Source: Oscheius tipulae (taxonomy: Eukaryota > Nematoda > Chromadorea > Rhabditida > Rhabditidae). Taken from it: a stretch of 64,000 bases of DNA. The DNA lies in the NCBI GenBank assembly GCA_037178975.1, contig JASJZH010000004.1:4092001-4156000 (forward strand), in the 5' to 3' direction. Numbering within the stretch: position 1 is the stretch's first letter; each line of letters opens with the position of its first letter. Below are positions 9,855 to 18,924 of this stretch, piece by piece. The position numbers and the translations under genes were made by a program. The notes beneath the pieces were generated by a model. It saw nothing but the letters and a program-made list of their open reading frames with translations, made no database searches and had not been told where the DNA came from.

Positions 9855-12800
9855 ATGATTCTACGACTCTCCATATTCTTTTCCATAGTTAGTTTGCTCC
9901 TAAGGTCTTGTTACGAGATTACAGTTTCACTTTTGTTCATCTGACTGGCAGCCAAACTTTTTCCTCGGGAGAAGGAAAGGAGGAGTTGAGCTGTTAGACG
10001 ATGGATCGAAATTGACGGTAGATTTGATTTCTCTAAGCTAAAATCAGTCATAGAATTTCACTAGATCCGGTTTTTCTTCGTGGCAAGACTTTATCAACCA
10101 GAAACTAGATCATTTCGGCAGCAATAGTGGAAATTGGAGTCAGCGGTATTTCGGAAACCTCGACTTTACGCAGAACACAAGCTTCTCAGTGGCTTTTTTG
10201 TATCTGGGCGGATGGGGTCCAGAGAGTGCAGCGAGAGTAGGGGTTTTTTTCTTCAACGATACTAGAATAGTGTTTGTTAGGTTGAAAATGCCGATCTGCC
10301 ATGGCTTGGATGGGCCCGTAAGTACAACGCAGCTGTATTTTCCCTTGAACACAGATTCTACGGCGACTCGAAGCCTTTCGTGAACCAAACAGTCGAACAT
10401 CTACAGTATCTGAACAGCAGACAAGCATTGAAAGACGCTGTCGAGTTCATTCGACAAATGAATCTCAAGTTCAATACCCGATGGATTGTGTTCGGAGGTG
10501 GATACTCGGGCTCTTTGGCTCTCTGGCTTCGACAGAATTATCCGAACGTCGTGCAAGGAGCCGTCGCTAGTTCGTCTCCTGTTCTGGCCAAGTTAGACTA
10601 CTACGGTTTGTCTGACTAACTATTCATAGAAGTTCAACTTCAGACTACCTGAAAGTTGTTGAAGATGGGCTCGGAAAAGTAACGGGTTGTGTAGAAAATG
10701 TGAAGAACGTCTTTTTGCAAATGACTGAGGACATGAATACGATTGCTGGGCGTGAAATTATATCTTCGAAATTTTCGTGAGTGATTCAAAGGAAACAAAT
10801 CCAGATTTCTCAGTCTACAACCCAAGTTTTCCGAGCTGGAGACAATTGACTACAACGACGTTCAAAACTTGTTCTTCAACATGCTGGCTCTGTTCGAAGA
10901 AGCTGTCCAGTACGACGAAGACAACTTTGGAAAATATGCTACGGGCTACAACATCACCTATGTTTGCACTCTGATGGACTCCGTGAAAGGAAACAAGACG
11001 AGCTACGATGGTCTGGTTAAGGTCAACAAGTACATGAGAAGTGAGAGTTATTGTTTCTGTGGCAATTAGATTGCAGATATTAGCGAAACGGAGACCGACT
11101 ATGAAACTCCAAATAACTACACGGAAATGGTCGAATACCTCAAGAAAGAAGAGTTCAGCGATCCGAATGACGACCAGTTCGATTGTAAGATCCCCTGTGT
11201 GAATGCCTTCAAAAGGACTTTTCAGCTGGAGCGCGGAGTTGGCTGTGGTCTGTCTGCAGCGAGTTCGGCTACTTTCAAACTACAGATGTCAGAGAGAGCA
11301 CCATCTTCGGACCAGTCGTTCCCTTGAAGTGAGTCCAGTTCCCTGTATAACTCATGTTCTTCTAGTTTTTACGTGAACCTTTGTCAAGACGTCTTCGGAT
11401 CGAGGTACAATGTAAATAGTATTGCTCAAGCTGTGGCTGCTACAAACGCTTTTTATGGAGGTGCGACATACAGGGGAACGAATGCAGTCATCACCAACGG
11501 TGCTCTGGATCCTTGGAACTCTCTCGGAGTGGACACGACCAGTTTGGATTCGACTGTCGTCAACATTATGATCGGAAACGCTTCTCATTGTGCTGATCTG
11601 TATGCAACGACCGCGAAGACTCCCACCTCCATCGTTAGTTGCATTCGTTTCTCATATAAAACTCTATTTGAAGAACGATGCCCACAATCAGACTGACGAG
11701 AATTTGAATAAGTGGATCCTAGAACCATTGAGCAACAAGACTCTTCCGATTGTCTCACCAACATTGACCTCCTTTTCTCAAAAAGAAGTGCTAAGAGTCA
11801 AACGGTCGAGTATGAATAGAATGTTGGCTGCTCAGAGTCGTTCCAAGCAAGCTAAAGCGACCGTCAAGTACAAGAAGTTCCATTTGGGTCGACCACCTCA
11901 CGGATTAAGACCACCTCCTTCTCCTATCACCAACTATCCTCAGGGATATGCAAATGGCACTTTCAGACAGCCAATTGATCACAACAGCACGAATTCGGCA
12001 TACTTCCTCCAAAGGTGGTTCAAGAATTCTCAATGGGCCAAAGAAGGCGGTCCGATGTTCTTGATGATTGGAGGAGAAGAGGACGGAGAAGACATCAATC
12101 GCTGGGTACTCAATCCCAATGTCTCTTGGCTCACTTATGCTCAAAGTGTAGGAGCTACCGTCTTTCTCCTGGAACACAGATACTATGGAGAGTCAAAAAT
12201 CAGACAGAATGGTAGCCAGGACTTAACCTATTTGACTTCTCAGCAAATGATCTACGACGTGGTCAACTTCATATCTTACATAAACAATTTTTTTCAAAAG
12301 ACTCAGTCTTGGATCGTGTTCGGAGGTGGCTATTCTGGATCGCTTGCCTTGTGGGTCAGAGAACTCTTCCCGGATCTGATTCAGGGTGCCGTTGGAAGTA
12401 GTGCTCCCATTCAGGCCAAGCTCGACTTCTACGGTGAACCTCGTGGTTTCTGTGATAACCAAACGTTTCAGAATACCTCGAGGTCGTCGAATCTGCCATT
12501 CGAGCCTATTCCCAAGAATGCGCCGATTCAATCGCTGACGGATTCAGGGAAATCCACACCTTGCTTTTGAACGACACTTCCGGTGTGAATAGACTGAACG
12601 AGCTCTTCAAGTATTTTCAAATAACTTTTAAATAATAATTCCAGTCTGAATCCTGTTTTTAATGTGAACTATACTTTAACCGAGACCAACAAGCAGTTCT
12701 TCTTCTCAAATCTTTACGGGAACTTCCAAGGAACTGTTCAATACAACAATGTCAACTCCGAGGGCTATGCGGACAGTTCGAAAAGTGGAATACCATTCAT

Positions 12801-13687
12801 GTGCGACTTCATGCTCAACAGAAGCCAGACAAGTGTGGAAAACATTGCCGACTTCAATAAGGCGATGATCGAATTCTACACTGGAAATGAATTCACCTAC
12901 ACGGATAACAACTATGCGGCGTTCGTGGAATATCTTAAAAATGGTGACAAAAGTGAGAGCAATGAGGAGGCAGCCGTCAAGTACTGGACCTACCAGGTAC
13001 ATCAATCTTATAACGATTAGAACTTATATGATACAGACTTGCAACGAATTCGGATACTTCCAGTCGACCGACCTCGGAAAAGGTATCTTCGGTAGTCCCA
13101 CACCCGTCAAGTATCGAGCACTTATTTTCTAATTGATTTTTGTTCAGTTTCTTTACTCAACTGTGTAACGACGTCTTCGAAGGCAACTTTACTGGACCTC
13201 TGATCGAGTCGGCAGTGGAGAAGACCAATCTGAAGTACGGTGGTCAAGGCTACGAAGGAACCAATGTGGTTATTCCTAACGGATCCATGGTCTTTCTTTG
13301 TCACTGAGACTGTTAGTTTCTTTTTTCCAGGATCCTTGGTATCCACTCGGGAAGTACACTGGAACAGTTAACTCCAATTCAACCATTCTTTTCATCAACG
13401 GAACTTCCAATTGTGCAGACATGTTCCCAGAAAGGTTTGTGCTCGACTGCGAGGGTGATGAAGTTCATTACAGACCTTCTGACCCTGCCGCTCTGAAAGC
13501 AGCCAGAAAAACGACTGGAGAGTTTGTCGCCTACTGGGTTGGAGGAGGAAACTCTCCTCCGGTCCCGGTAGATCCAAACAATCCCACGACGACTCCCAGA
13601 TCTACGTACCCAGACCAGAACACAACTCCCAAGTCCGCAGCCGTGTTTCTACCTGTTATGTCAATTGTTTTATCTATTCTGTTGTGA
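9855..13687 (+). CDS. Tandem-domain S28 (prolylcarboxypeptidase-like) protein, probably GPI-anchored pseudoprotease
   Basis: Two complete S28-family domains in one reading frame. S28 includes PRCP, DPP7 and nematode PCP/contortin-type gut proteins. A hydrophobic start (MILRLSIFFSI) suggests secretion. Domain 1 (about 9900-11690) has NFFLGRRKGG, YNAAVFSLEHRFYGDSKP, VFGGGYSGSLALW, NGALDPW and SHCADLY. A linker from exon 11674 runs without a stop or new signal peptide into domain 2 (about 11880-13570), with MFLMIGGEEDGE, VFLLEHRYYGESK, VFGGGYSGSLALW, NGSMDPWYPLG and SNCADMF. The family nucleophile, the Ser in GGSYxG, is Gly in both domains; the triad His is present in domain 1 but Asn in domain 2; Asp is kept in both. 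The C-terminus is Pro/Thr-rich and ends in the hydrophobic FLPVMSIVLSILL, like a GPI-anchor signal. Exact N-terminal splice sites are uncertain. Confidence 0.85.
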
Positions 13688-14053
13688 CCCTGCGGTATAA
13701 ACCTTTTTTGCTTGGGGTTTGTACTAAGCGAAGTTCCCTCAGACGAGTGTCAGCTTAAAGACCTATGAGCTTTGCGAGTTGTAAGAGAGCTGGATGAAGG
13801 AAAGAGTAAATGTCCCATGGATACAGCAGAAAACAAAGTTGTACTAGTGTGCATCGCTAGAAACTTTCTCTTCCACTCTAATTACGGAGTTCCAATCTTT
13901 TAGAGAAACGAACTGTTTGCAACTTTTTTTTTTGCAAATAAAAGCAAAAATAAGCAACGTGAACTCTATCCAGTTAGTGGCCCTACAGCGGTAGGAGATG
14001 GACGGAACTAGAAGAGACGAAGGAGACGAGCTCAAAGGCTGGGAACAAAGAGA
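13688..14053. other. Intergenic, no gene recognised
   Basis: 3' flank of the S28 gene. No coding motif seen apart from the lead-in to the kinase pseudogene. Confidence 0.35.
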
Positions 14054-15010
14054 ATGACGACGCCGAAGACGAGTTTTGAAATGAAGGAAAAGGATAAGAA
14101 GAAGCCGAAAGGACGAGACGAGAAGGAGGAAAAGAGTGGCGAGAAGAGTGCTGAAAGACAACAGATGAGTAAAGAGACCTTGTCAAAAGACAAAAGTACA
14201 GAAGAGACGAAGAAGACGGCAAAAAGTGTCCGAGAAAGAGACCCTCATTCCAATATGACAAGAAGATCAAGACGACGAAGGACATCAGAGAGGAGTTGAT
14301 CGGACAGAGGACAAGTAGCAGAGATGGCAAGCCGGTGGGATTGAGCGAGAAGAAGTACGATGTAAAGGAGACGTTGTCGAAAAGCAAAAAGGGCAATATC
14401 ATTCGAGTGGTCGAGATGAACAATGCTCAATTGCGACTGGTGCCACGAGAAGAAAGTATCGGCAACGAGATCCACTTCTTGTTGGAGTTTCAACAGACTC
14501 TTCGTGACCACAGCTTAGCTTCAGACCACTTTCTGTCCATCTCTTCGTATGGAGCGACACGCAAGATGACGTGGTAGTCGAGACCCATATGCGGCTGAAC
14601 TGGAGACGTGGCTCTACTTACTGATGGATCTCTACGGGAGGAACTTTCTGCCATGGAACGAGAAGCAGTGCAGCTTCGAAGAGACTGCCAAGTGGAAGGA
14701 ACAGTTCTTCCTCTGTCCTCAACTTCTGCCTCAACACTTCTGACGCGCTTCCACGACTTGATGAACATCCTTAGCAACAGCGACGAGTACGAGAACAATC
14801 TTGCTCGTGCGCTCAAGAGACGTCTTCTGGACTACATGAAGCAGGAACACATCAGCAGACGCAAGCCCTTCGGATGGACTCGAGAAGACGAATCATGCCG
14901 AGAGGATGAGAGAGTACAAGAAGACTGCCAGCACCATCAAGACGACCACCCACGAGGCTCTCATGAAGTACCAGAGCAGGGCAGACGACAACGACTAGAC
15001 GACCAACTTT
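14054..15010 (+). pseudogene. CK1/TTBK-like protein kinase pseudogene, intronless
   Basis: Pieces of a casein-kinase-1/tau-tubulin-kinase-like protein, a family expanded in nematodes, lie in order but in alternating frames without introns. A Lys/Glu-rich N-terminal tail starts at 14054. The N-lobe remnant (about 14340-14510) reads YDVKETL with a degenerate glycine loop, then EESIGNEIHFLLE where helix C should be. Next comes SSYGATRKM, resembling the activation segment. An alpha-F piece (from about 14597) reads ELETWLYLLMDLYGRNFLPW, and a family-type C-terminus ends KPFGW. The catalytic loop (HRD) and DFG are absent between the N-lobe and activation pieces. At least three frame changes are needed. 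Lack of introns in an intron-rich neighbourhood suggests a retrocopy, though intron-poor genes are common in this family. Confidence 0.6.
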
Positions 15011-15257
15011 GATCTTCAATGAACGCTAGTCTTAGGGTTGTTCTCTTATTGGGTTGGCAAGTAATTCTTTTGGCTTTTTGTAAAAATGTCCTTTGCTTTC
15101 TTCGGTCGAGCTATTGATATTGCACCTCGCGTAGCTCACTCAGTCCTCTACCACCACCACCATGCAAGACACCACCTCTCTTCTTCTTATTCTCTATTCT
15201 CTGTTCGTTTTGATCCGGACTATTGATGACCTGCCACCCTACCATCTGTGACGTGTC

Positions 15258-16249
15258 ATGTTGAATGAGTTCCTCAAAGGCACGAATGGAGCCCAAATGG
15301 CGGCTAATATCAACGATGTTTATGGTCAAGAGACGACATCTACGAGGGTATGCCAGTCGTGGTTCCGTCGTTTTCGGTCTGGGAACAAAAGCGTCGAAGA
15401 TGAGCCAAGGTCAGGTCGACCAACAACTTTTGATGAATCGAAGCTGCTGCAGCTCGTGAACGAGAACAATCGGCAGACTACCCGTGAACTAGTACAGTCA
15501 CTGTCTGTCAGTCATGCCGCAGTGGAACATCATTTGTAGCAACTGAGATTTACGAAGAAACTGGGCACATGATTGCCGCATGACCTCAGTGACGCCCAGA
15601 AGTGGCAGCGCATGGCCGTTGCCCATTCTCTCCTGCCCAGGTATGAGAAAAGATTCTTTTTTATCACGCCTGGTGATGGGGGATGAGAAGTGGGAAACCT
15701 ACGTAAACTTCCGAAGAAAGCGTCAATGGGTGGGTCCAGGGCAGACACCATGTATATGGCGGCCGTAAGGGTAGTTCTGTCCTGATGTGAAACCCGACAC
15801 CCATCAAAAGAAGATCATGCTCTGTGTTTTCTGGGATATCGAAAACGTGGTGCTCTAGGAACTGTTGGATGCTAGAACTACCCTTACGGCCGCCATATAC
15901 AGCCAACAACATGAAAAGGTTACCGTTGCACTTCGTCAGAAACGGCCGCTGAAGTCGAAGGCCGTCCTGCAGATGGACAACCCATGTTGCAAAACTCACT
16001 CGCTCCAAGATCCACGACCTTGGTTGGGAGATTTTACCTTATTCTCTTTACAGTCCGGACCTTGCCCCTTCCGACTATTATCTGTTCCGGACTCTCAACG
16101 ACAAGATTGGAGGACAACAGTTCGATTCCGACGGCGCACTCAAAACCTGGTTGACAAACCTCTTCGCGTCGAACCCCAAGGTGTTCTACGAGCGTGGCAT
16201 GCGTAAGCTACCCGTGAAATGGGCAGACGTGGGTGATTACAACGAATGA
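15258..16249 (+). pseudogene. mariner transposase, multiply disrupted
   Basis: The N-terminal helix-turn-helix region is intact and clearly mariner: LNEFLKGTNGAQMAANIND, WFRRFRSGNKSVEDEPRSGR and RQTTRELVQSLSVSH. It stops at 15537. Downstream pieces in shifted frames show GDEKWETYVNFRRKRQW (first catalytic Asp), LQMDNP (second Asp) and YSPDLAPSDYYLF (third Asp, the DD34D class). Several stops and frame changes separate them, and a foreign inverted 27-base insertion interrupts the region after GPGQTP. The frame ends with TGA at 16247-16249. Confidence 0.88.
15752..15900. repeat. Perfect 27-base inverted duplication inside the mariner
   Basis: Arms 15752-15778 and 15874-15900 are perfect reverse complements over 27 bases, separated by 95 bases. 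The right arm encodes normal mariner sequence (RTTLTAAIY). The left arm has no mariner counterpart and introduces stops, so it looks like an inverted copy of the right arm inserted upstream. Confidence 0.9.
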
Positions 16250-16316
16250 AAAAGTTGTTTGGAGGTCAATAAATTTTTGCATTTGAAAAAGCGAAAAGAC
16301 ATAGTTGCCAACCCAA

Positions 16317-16488
16317 TTTCGTTCAGTGTTCATCATCTCTCGAATGGTCAGGCTCAGAAGCATTAGGAATTGAACTGACGAACTGTGAGAATCATGTTTA
16401 TTCGGGGGTGGAAGGTCGCTGCAGACATATCACCAGTTTGTAGTTAAATATACAAATATGTGGCACCAGAGACTGAGTCTCGAATAGT
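16317..16488. other. 3' flank of arl-8
   Basis: Short stretch between the mariner and the stop of arl-8, probably the arl-8 3' UTR; no other feature seen. Confidence 0.4.
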
Positions 16489-17288
16489 TTAGCGTTGAGC
16501 CTTGGAATGTTGAAGGAGCCATTGGAGAGTTACATCAATGTTCTCCTTCTCCTTGCACGAGATCGAATAGCAGCAGATTTCTCTGTTCTGTACCGAGGAC
16601 AAGTTCCTGAAAGGACATTTGAAAAGGAACAGACAAGATGACTAACATTCTCTCGATGAGTTGACGCTCATCCAATGCGCCGGGGAGATCTTTCTTATTG
16701 CCTAAAACGAGAACGGGAATGGCGTCCAACTGCGGCTTGTCCAGGAGTTGAATCAACTCGTTCCGAGAAGCCTGAACTGGATTTAGTCGGAGAACAGTAG
16801 ATAAACGAACCTCTAGTTTGTCCTCATCGGCAGCATCGACCATAAAGACAATAGCATTAACTCCGCGACAGTATCTCTCCCACATGGATCGGAACCTGGG
16901 CTGACCTCCGATATCCCACAACTAAGAGAGTATGATCAAATGTTAATAGTTTCCTACCTTGATGGTCACGTTTCCTTTGGTAATTTTGCGCATATTGAAG
17001 CCGACAGTCGGGATCATGTCCTCTGTGAACTGGCCACTCTGCAAATTGTAATTTATTTTCTTCTCCTATGCATCATTTGCACGCCTGACCATGAATAACG
17101 AAAGGTATCAAATTGCCAACGCGAGACGAAGTCTTATTAGTTTGTCCTTTATGAAATAAACTCACTGCGATGACATTGACGAAGGTGGTTTTTCCAGAAT
17201 TCTGTAGACCGACAAGAGTCAGTTCCATCTCCTCTTTCCAGAAGAGCGAACGAATCCATTCGAGAACTCTGTTCAACATGGTAAACAT
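16489..17288 (-). CDS. arl-8: ARL8, Arf-like lysosomal small GTPase
   Basis: ARL8 sits on lysosomes and synaptic-vesicle precursors and links them to kinesins and tethering factors. Five exons on the minus strand. Exon 1 (17166-17288) encodes 41 residues starting [20 protein letters not shown], the amphipathic N-terminus that ARL8 uses for membrane attachment, and the P-loop [10 protein letters not shown]. Later exons give the switch region ([14 protein letters not shown]), [16 protein letters not shown] (switch II, with the Gln), [12 protein letters not shown] (NKxD), [12 protein letters not shown], and the C-terminus HSKAQR. Length and sequence are near identical to known ARL8. It is transcribed divergently from brk1; in C. 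elegans arl-8 is also beside nuo-3, coq-3 and gdi-1 (from memory). Confidence 0.97.
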
Positions 17289-17836
17289 CTTGTCTGAAAG
17301 AGAATGAATCAATTGAAGTGAAGTGAGAGAGAAACGCTGATGAGTAGTTCTTCTACTTCGGCACAAGCATCGAAAATCGATATTTCCTTAGCTATTGGAT
17401 GAAATGAGTCTCATATCTCGCTTGTGAGTGAGGATGAGCTGGTAGTGTTGGTCGATTAAAATGATCAGAGCTTTGCATATCTGCTGTACATTACATACTA
17501 TCCAATTGCAAAAAGGTTGCGAGTTATGAATCAGTTTAGCTATTTCACCATTACTCGACGAGAATAGAGGAGAATAAACAATCTGGGTGATCTGTCCCGG
17601 TATTTTGAGGACTCTAACACATCTCAGTATGTCCTTATCGAGAGAGACTTCCAAACAAATGGAGATCAAGAACTGAGAGTACCGGTAAAAGGTATGGAAG
17701 CCTCGACATAAGAGTGTTATTGACAGACCACAATTGAAAACGAGAGAAGAGGCAAAGAGTCCCGCCACGATATGTCCGCGCATGCGGCTGAAAATGACCG
17801 CGAGCGAGAAACTCAGCGGCGAAGTCGAAACTTTCT
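17289..17836. promoter_or_regulatory. Divergent upstream region between arl-8 and brk1
   Basis: A 548-base gap between two divergent housekeeping start codons, so it should hold both promoters. No individual motif can be named with confidence. A 131-codon minus-strand open frame (17388-17783) lies inside but has no recognised motif. Confidence 0.5.
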
Positions 17837-18295
17837 ATGAGTTCAGGAGTCGGATCAGTCCAACTCTCTATCAAAGACGACTGGAATAACAGAGAGTGTG
17901 AGCAGGTAAGTCTTTTTTATTCTACTACTAACTAAAACTATTGCGAAAACCATCGAGATGAGCTGCATTTCGTTTACAAACATTGATTCAGCAGCGTTGT
18001 TTTGTTTCGTGCAAACGCTCTTTCGTACAATTATTAAGCTCAACACAGTTTTTTCAAAAGTTTTTGTCCATGAACAAATAAGAAATGTATTTTCAGGTAA
18101 TCTCGGAGAACATCAAGAGCATTTCCATCTTTCTTTCGAATTTTGAGTTGTCGTGTCGGAGTAAACTCGCCACTCTTTCGGACAAACTCAATCTTCTAGA
18201 GCGCAAGGTCGAATTCTTAGAGGCCAAGGTACTTTTTACAATATTTGTTGTTTACTCTTCCAATTTAGATCACAAGAGGAGACACCCTATCATAA
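17837..18295 (+). CDS. BRK1/HSPC300, small subunit of the WAVE regulatory complex
   Basis: BRK1 is a small helical subunit of the WAVE complex, which drives Arp2/3 actin branching. Three exons in phase (17837-17905, 18097-18228, 18269-18295) give 75 residues, the same length as human BRK1. Family features: DDWNNRE near the N-terminus, ISENIKSISIFLSNFELSCR, KLATLSDKLNLLERKVEFLEAK and the C-terminal ITRGDTLS. The first intron (191 bases) is longer than neighbouring ones. The TAA stop at 18293-18295 is followed by one base and then the start codon of the complex I gene, implying a shared transcript. Confidence 0.93.
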
Positions 18296-18296
18296 A

Positions 18297-18777
18297 ATGT
18301 CCGGCAGTATTGCTCGTACAACGGCTTCAGCCGTCCGCACCGTTGCTCCGGTCACGTCCAGCAACAAACAGCAGGCACGTCTCGCTGTTCTACAGGTTTA
18401 CAAAGAGTTGTGAGTTCTTGTTTTTCAAAATCGTTCACACTGTAAATTTTAGCCAGCGTTTGACTCCGAAGTTTTGGTGGGACTTCCGCATGAACGATAT
18501 GCCTCTTGGTGTGTTCCGCTCTGTCATCAAGCAGCAGTTCATGAAGAACGCTCATCTTGAGGATGTCCGTGTGGTCGATCGTCTTGTCGGAGAGACCAAA
18601 CAGGTTTGTTTGTTTCTTACTTGTGTTTTAGTAATTCCGTTCAGCACATATACTCGATCAGATACGCTTTCTACAATCCTGACCACGTTCGCAACTATCT
18701 TTTCCGCGAGAATGTCGAAGCAAAGCCGAAAGATTTCCTCTCCAAGTTCCTCAACGGCAAGGAATGAAGAGGTTTTG
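18297..18777 (+). CDS. nuo-3: NDUFA6/B14, LYR-family accessory subunit of complex I
   Basis: A mitochondrial inner-membrane complex I subunit that binds acyl carrier protein. Exon 1 is 18297-18409, with two further exons to the TGA at 18775-18777. It has a Ser/Thr/Arg-rich start, then RLAVLQVYKEFQRL where the LYR motif would lie (L-Y-R appears as V-Y-K), then FMKNAHLEDVRVVDRLV and the conserved C-terminus KPKDFLSKFLNGKE. These last two blocks match NDUFA6 (FMKNAH..DPRVVD, PKDFLSKF). Its ATG starts one base after the brk1 stop. The nearest upstream acceptor is the ttag at 18265-18268 that also opens the last brk1 exon. An AATAAA is at 18828-18833. In C. elegans nuo-3 is also next to coq-3 (from memory). 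Confidence 0.93.
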
Positions 18778-18827
18778 TTTAATAGGATGTGTGTATAGCC
18801 AGAAAACTCTGTTTGCCTTATTAGTCG

Positions 18828-18922
18828 AATAAAGGTGCAGAATAATTTTCTGTGTAATCTATAGGCTGTTCCTCTTCATATTTACCTATTCTTTCAGCCT
18901 TTCTTATCAACTCATAGTTCAG
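18828..18922 (+). promoter_or_regulatory. Operon-type junction between nuo-3 and coq-3
   Basis: An AATAAA (18828-18833) is followed about 64 bases later by a T-rich acceptor ctttcag ending at 18897, and by a second attcag-like site (gttcag) ending at 18922, three bases before the coq-3 ATG. Poly(A) signal, roughly 100 bases, then a trans-splice acceptor is the standard nematode operon layout. Confidence 0.6.
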
Positions 18923-18924
18923 AT

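Larger units (their letters stand above)
15049..16316 (+). mobile_element. mariner element, about 1.27 kb, inactive
   Basis: Begins TTGGGTTGGCAAGTAAT after a TA and ends AGTTGCCAACCCAA, a typical mariner pair of terminal inverted repeats of roughly 28-30 bases with several mismatches. The right flank is TT rather than TA, so the target duplication is imperfect. The length matches the usual 1.25-1.3 kb of mariners. It contains a degenerate transposase and an unusual internal inverted duplication (15752-15778 and 15874-15900). Confidence 0.9.

Noticed and set aside
14054..14299. Lysine-rich open frame as a stand-alone gene
   Set aside because: It lines up as the N-terminal tail of the frame-broken CK1-like kinase that follows.
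17388..17783. 131-codon minus-strand open frame with hydrophobic stretches
   Set aside because: Sits in the divergent promoter between arl-8 and brk1, has no recognisable motif, no convincing splice partners and no upstream acceptor; could be chance.
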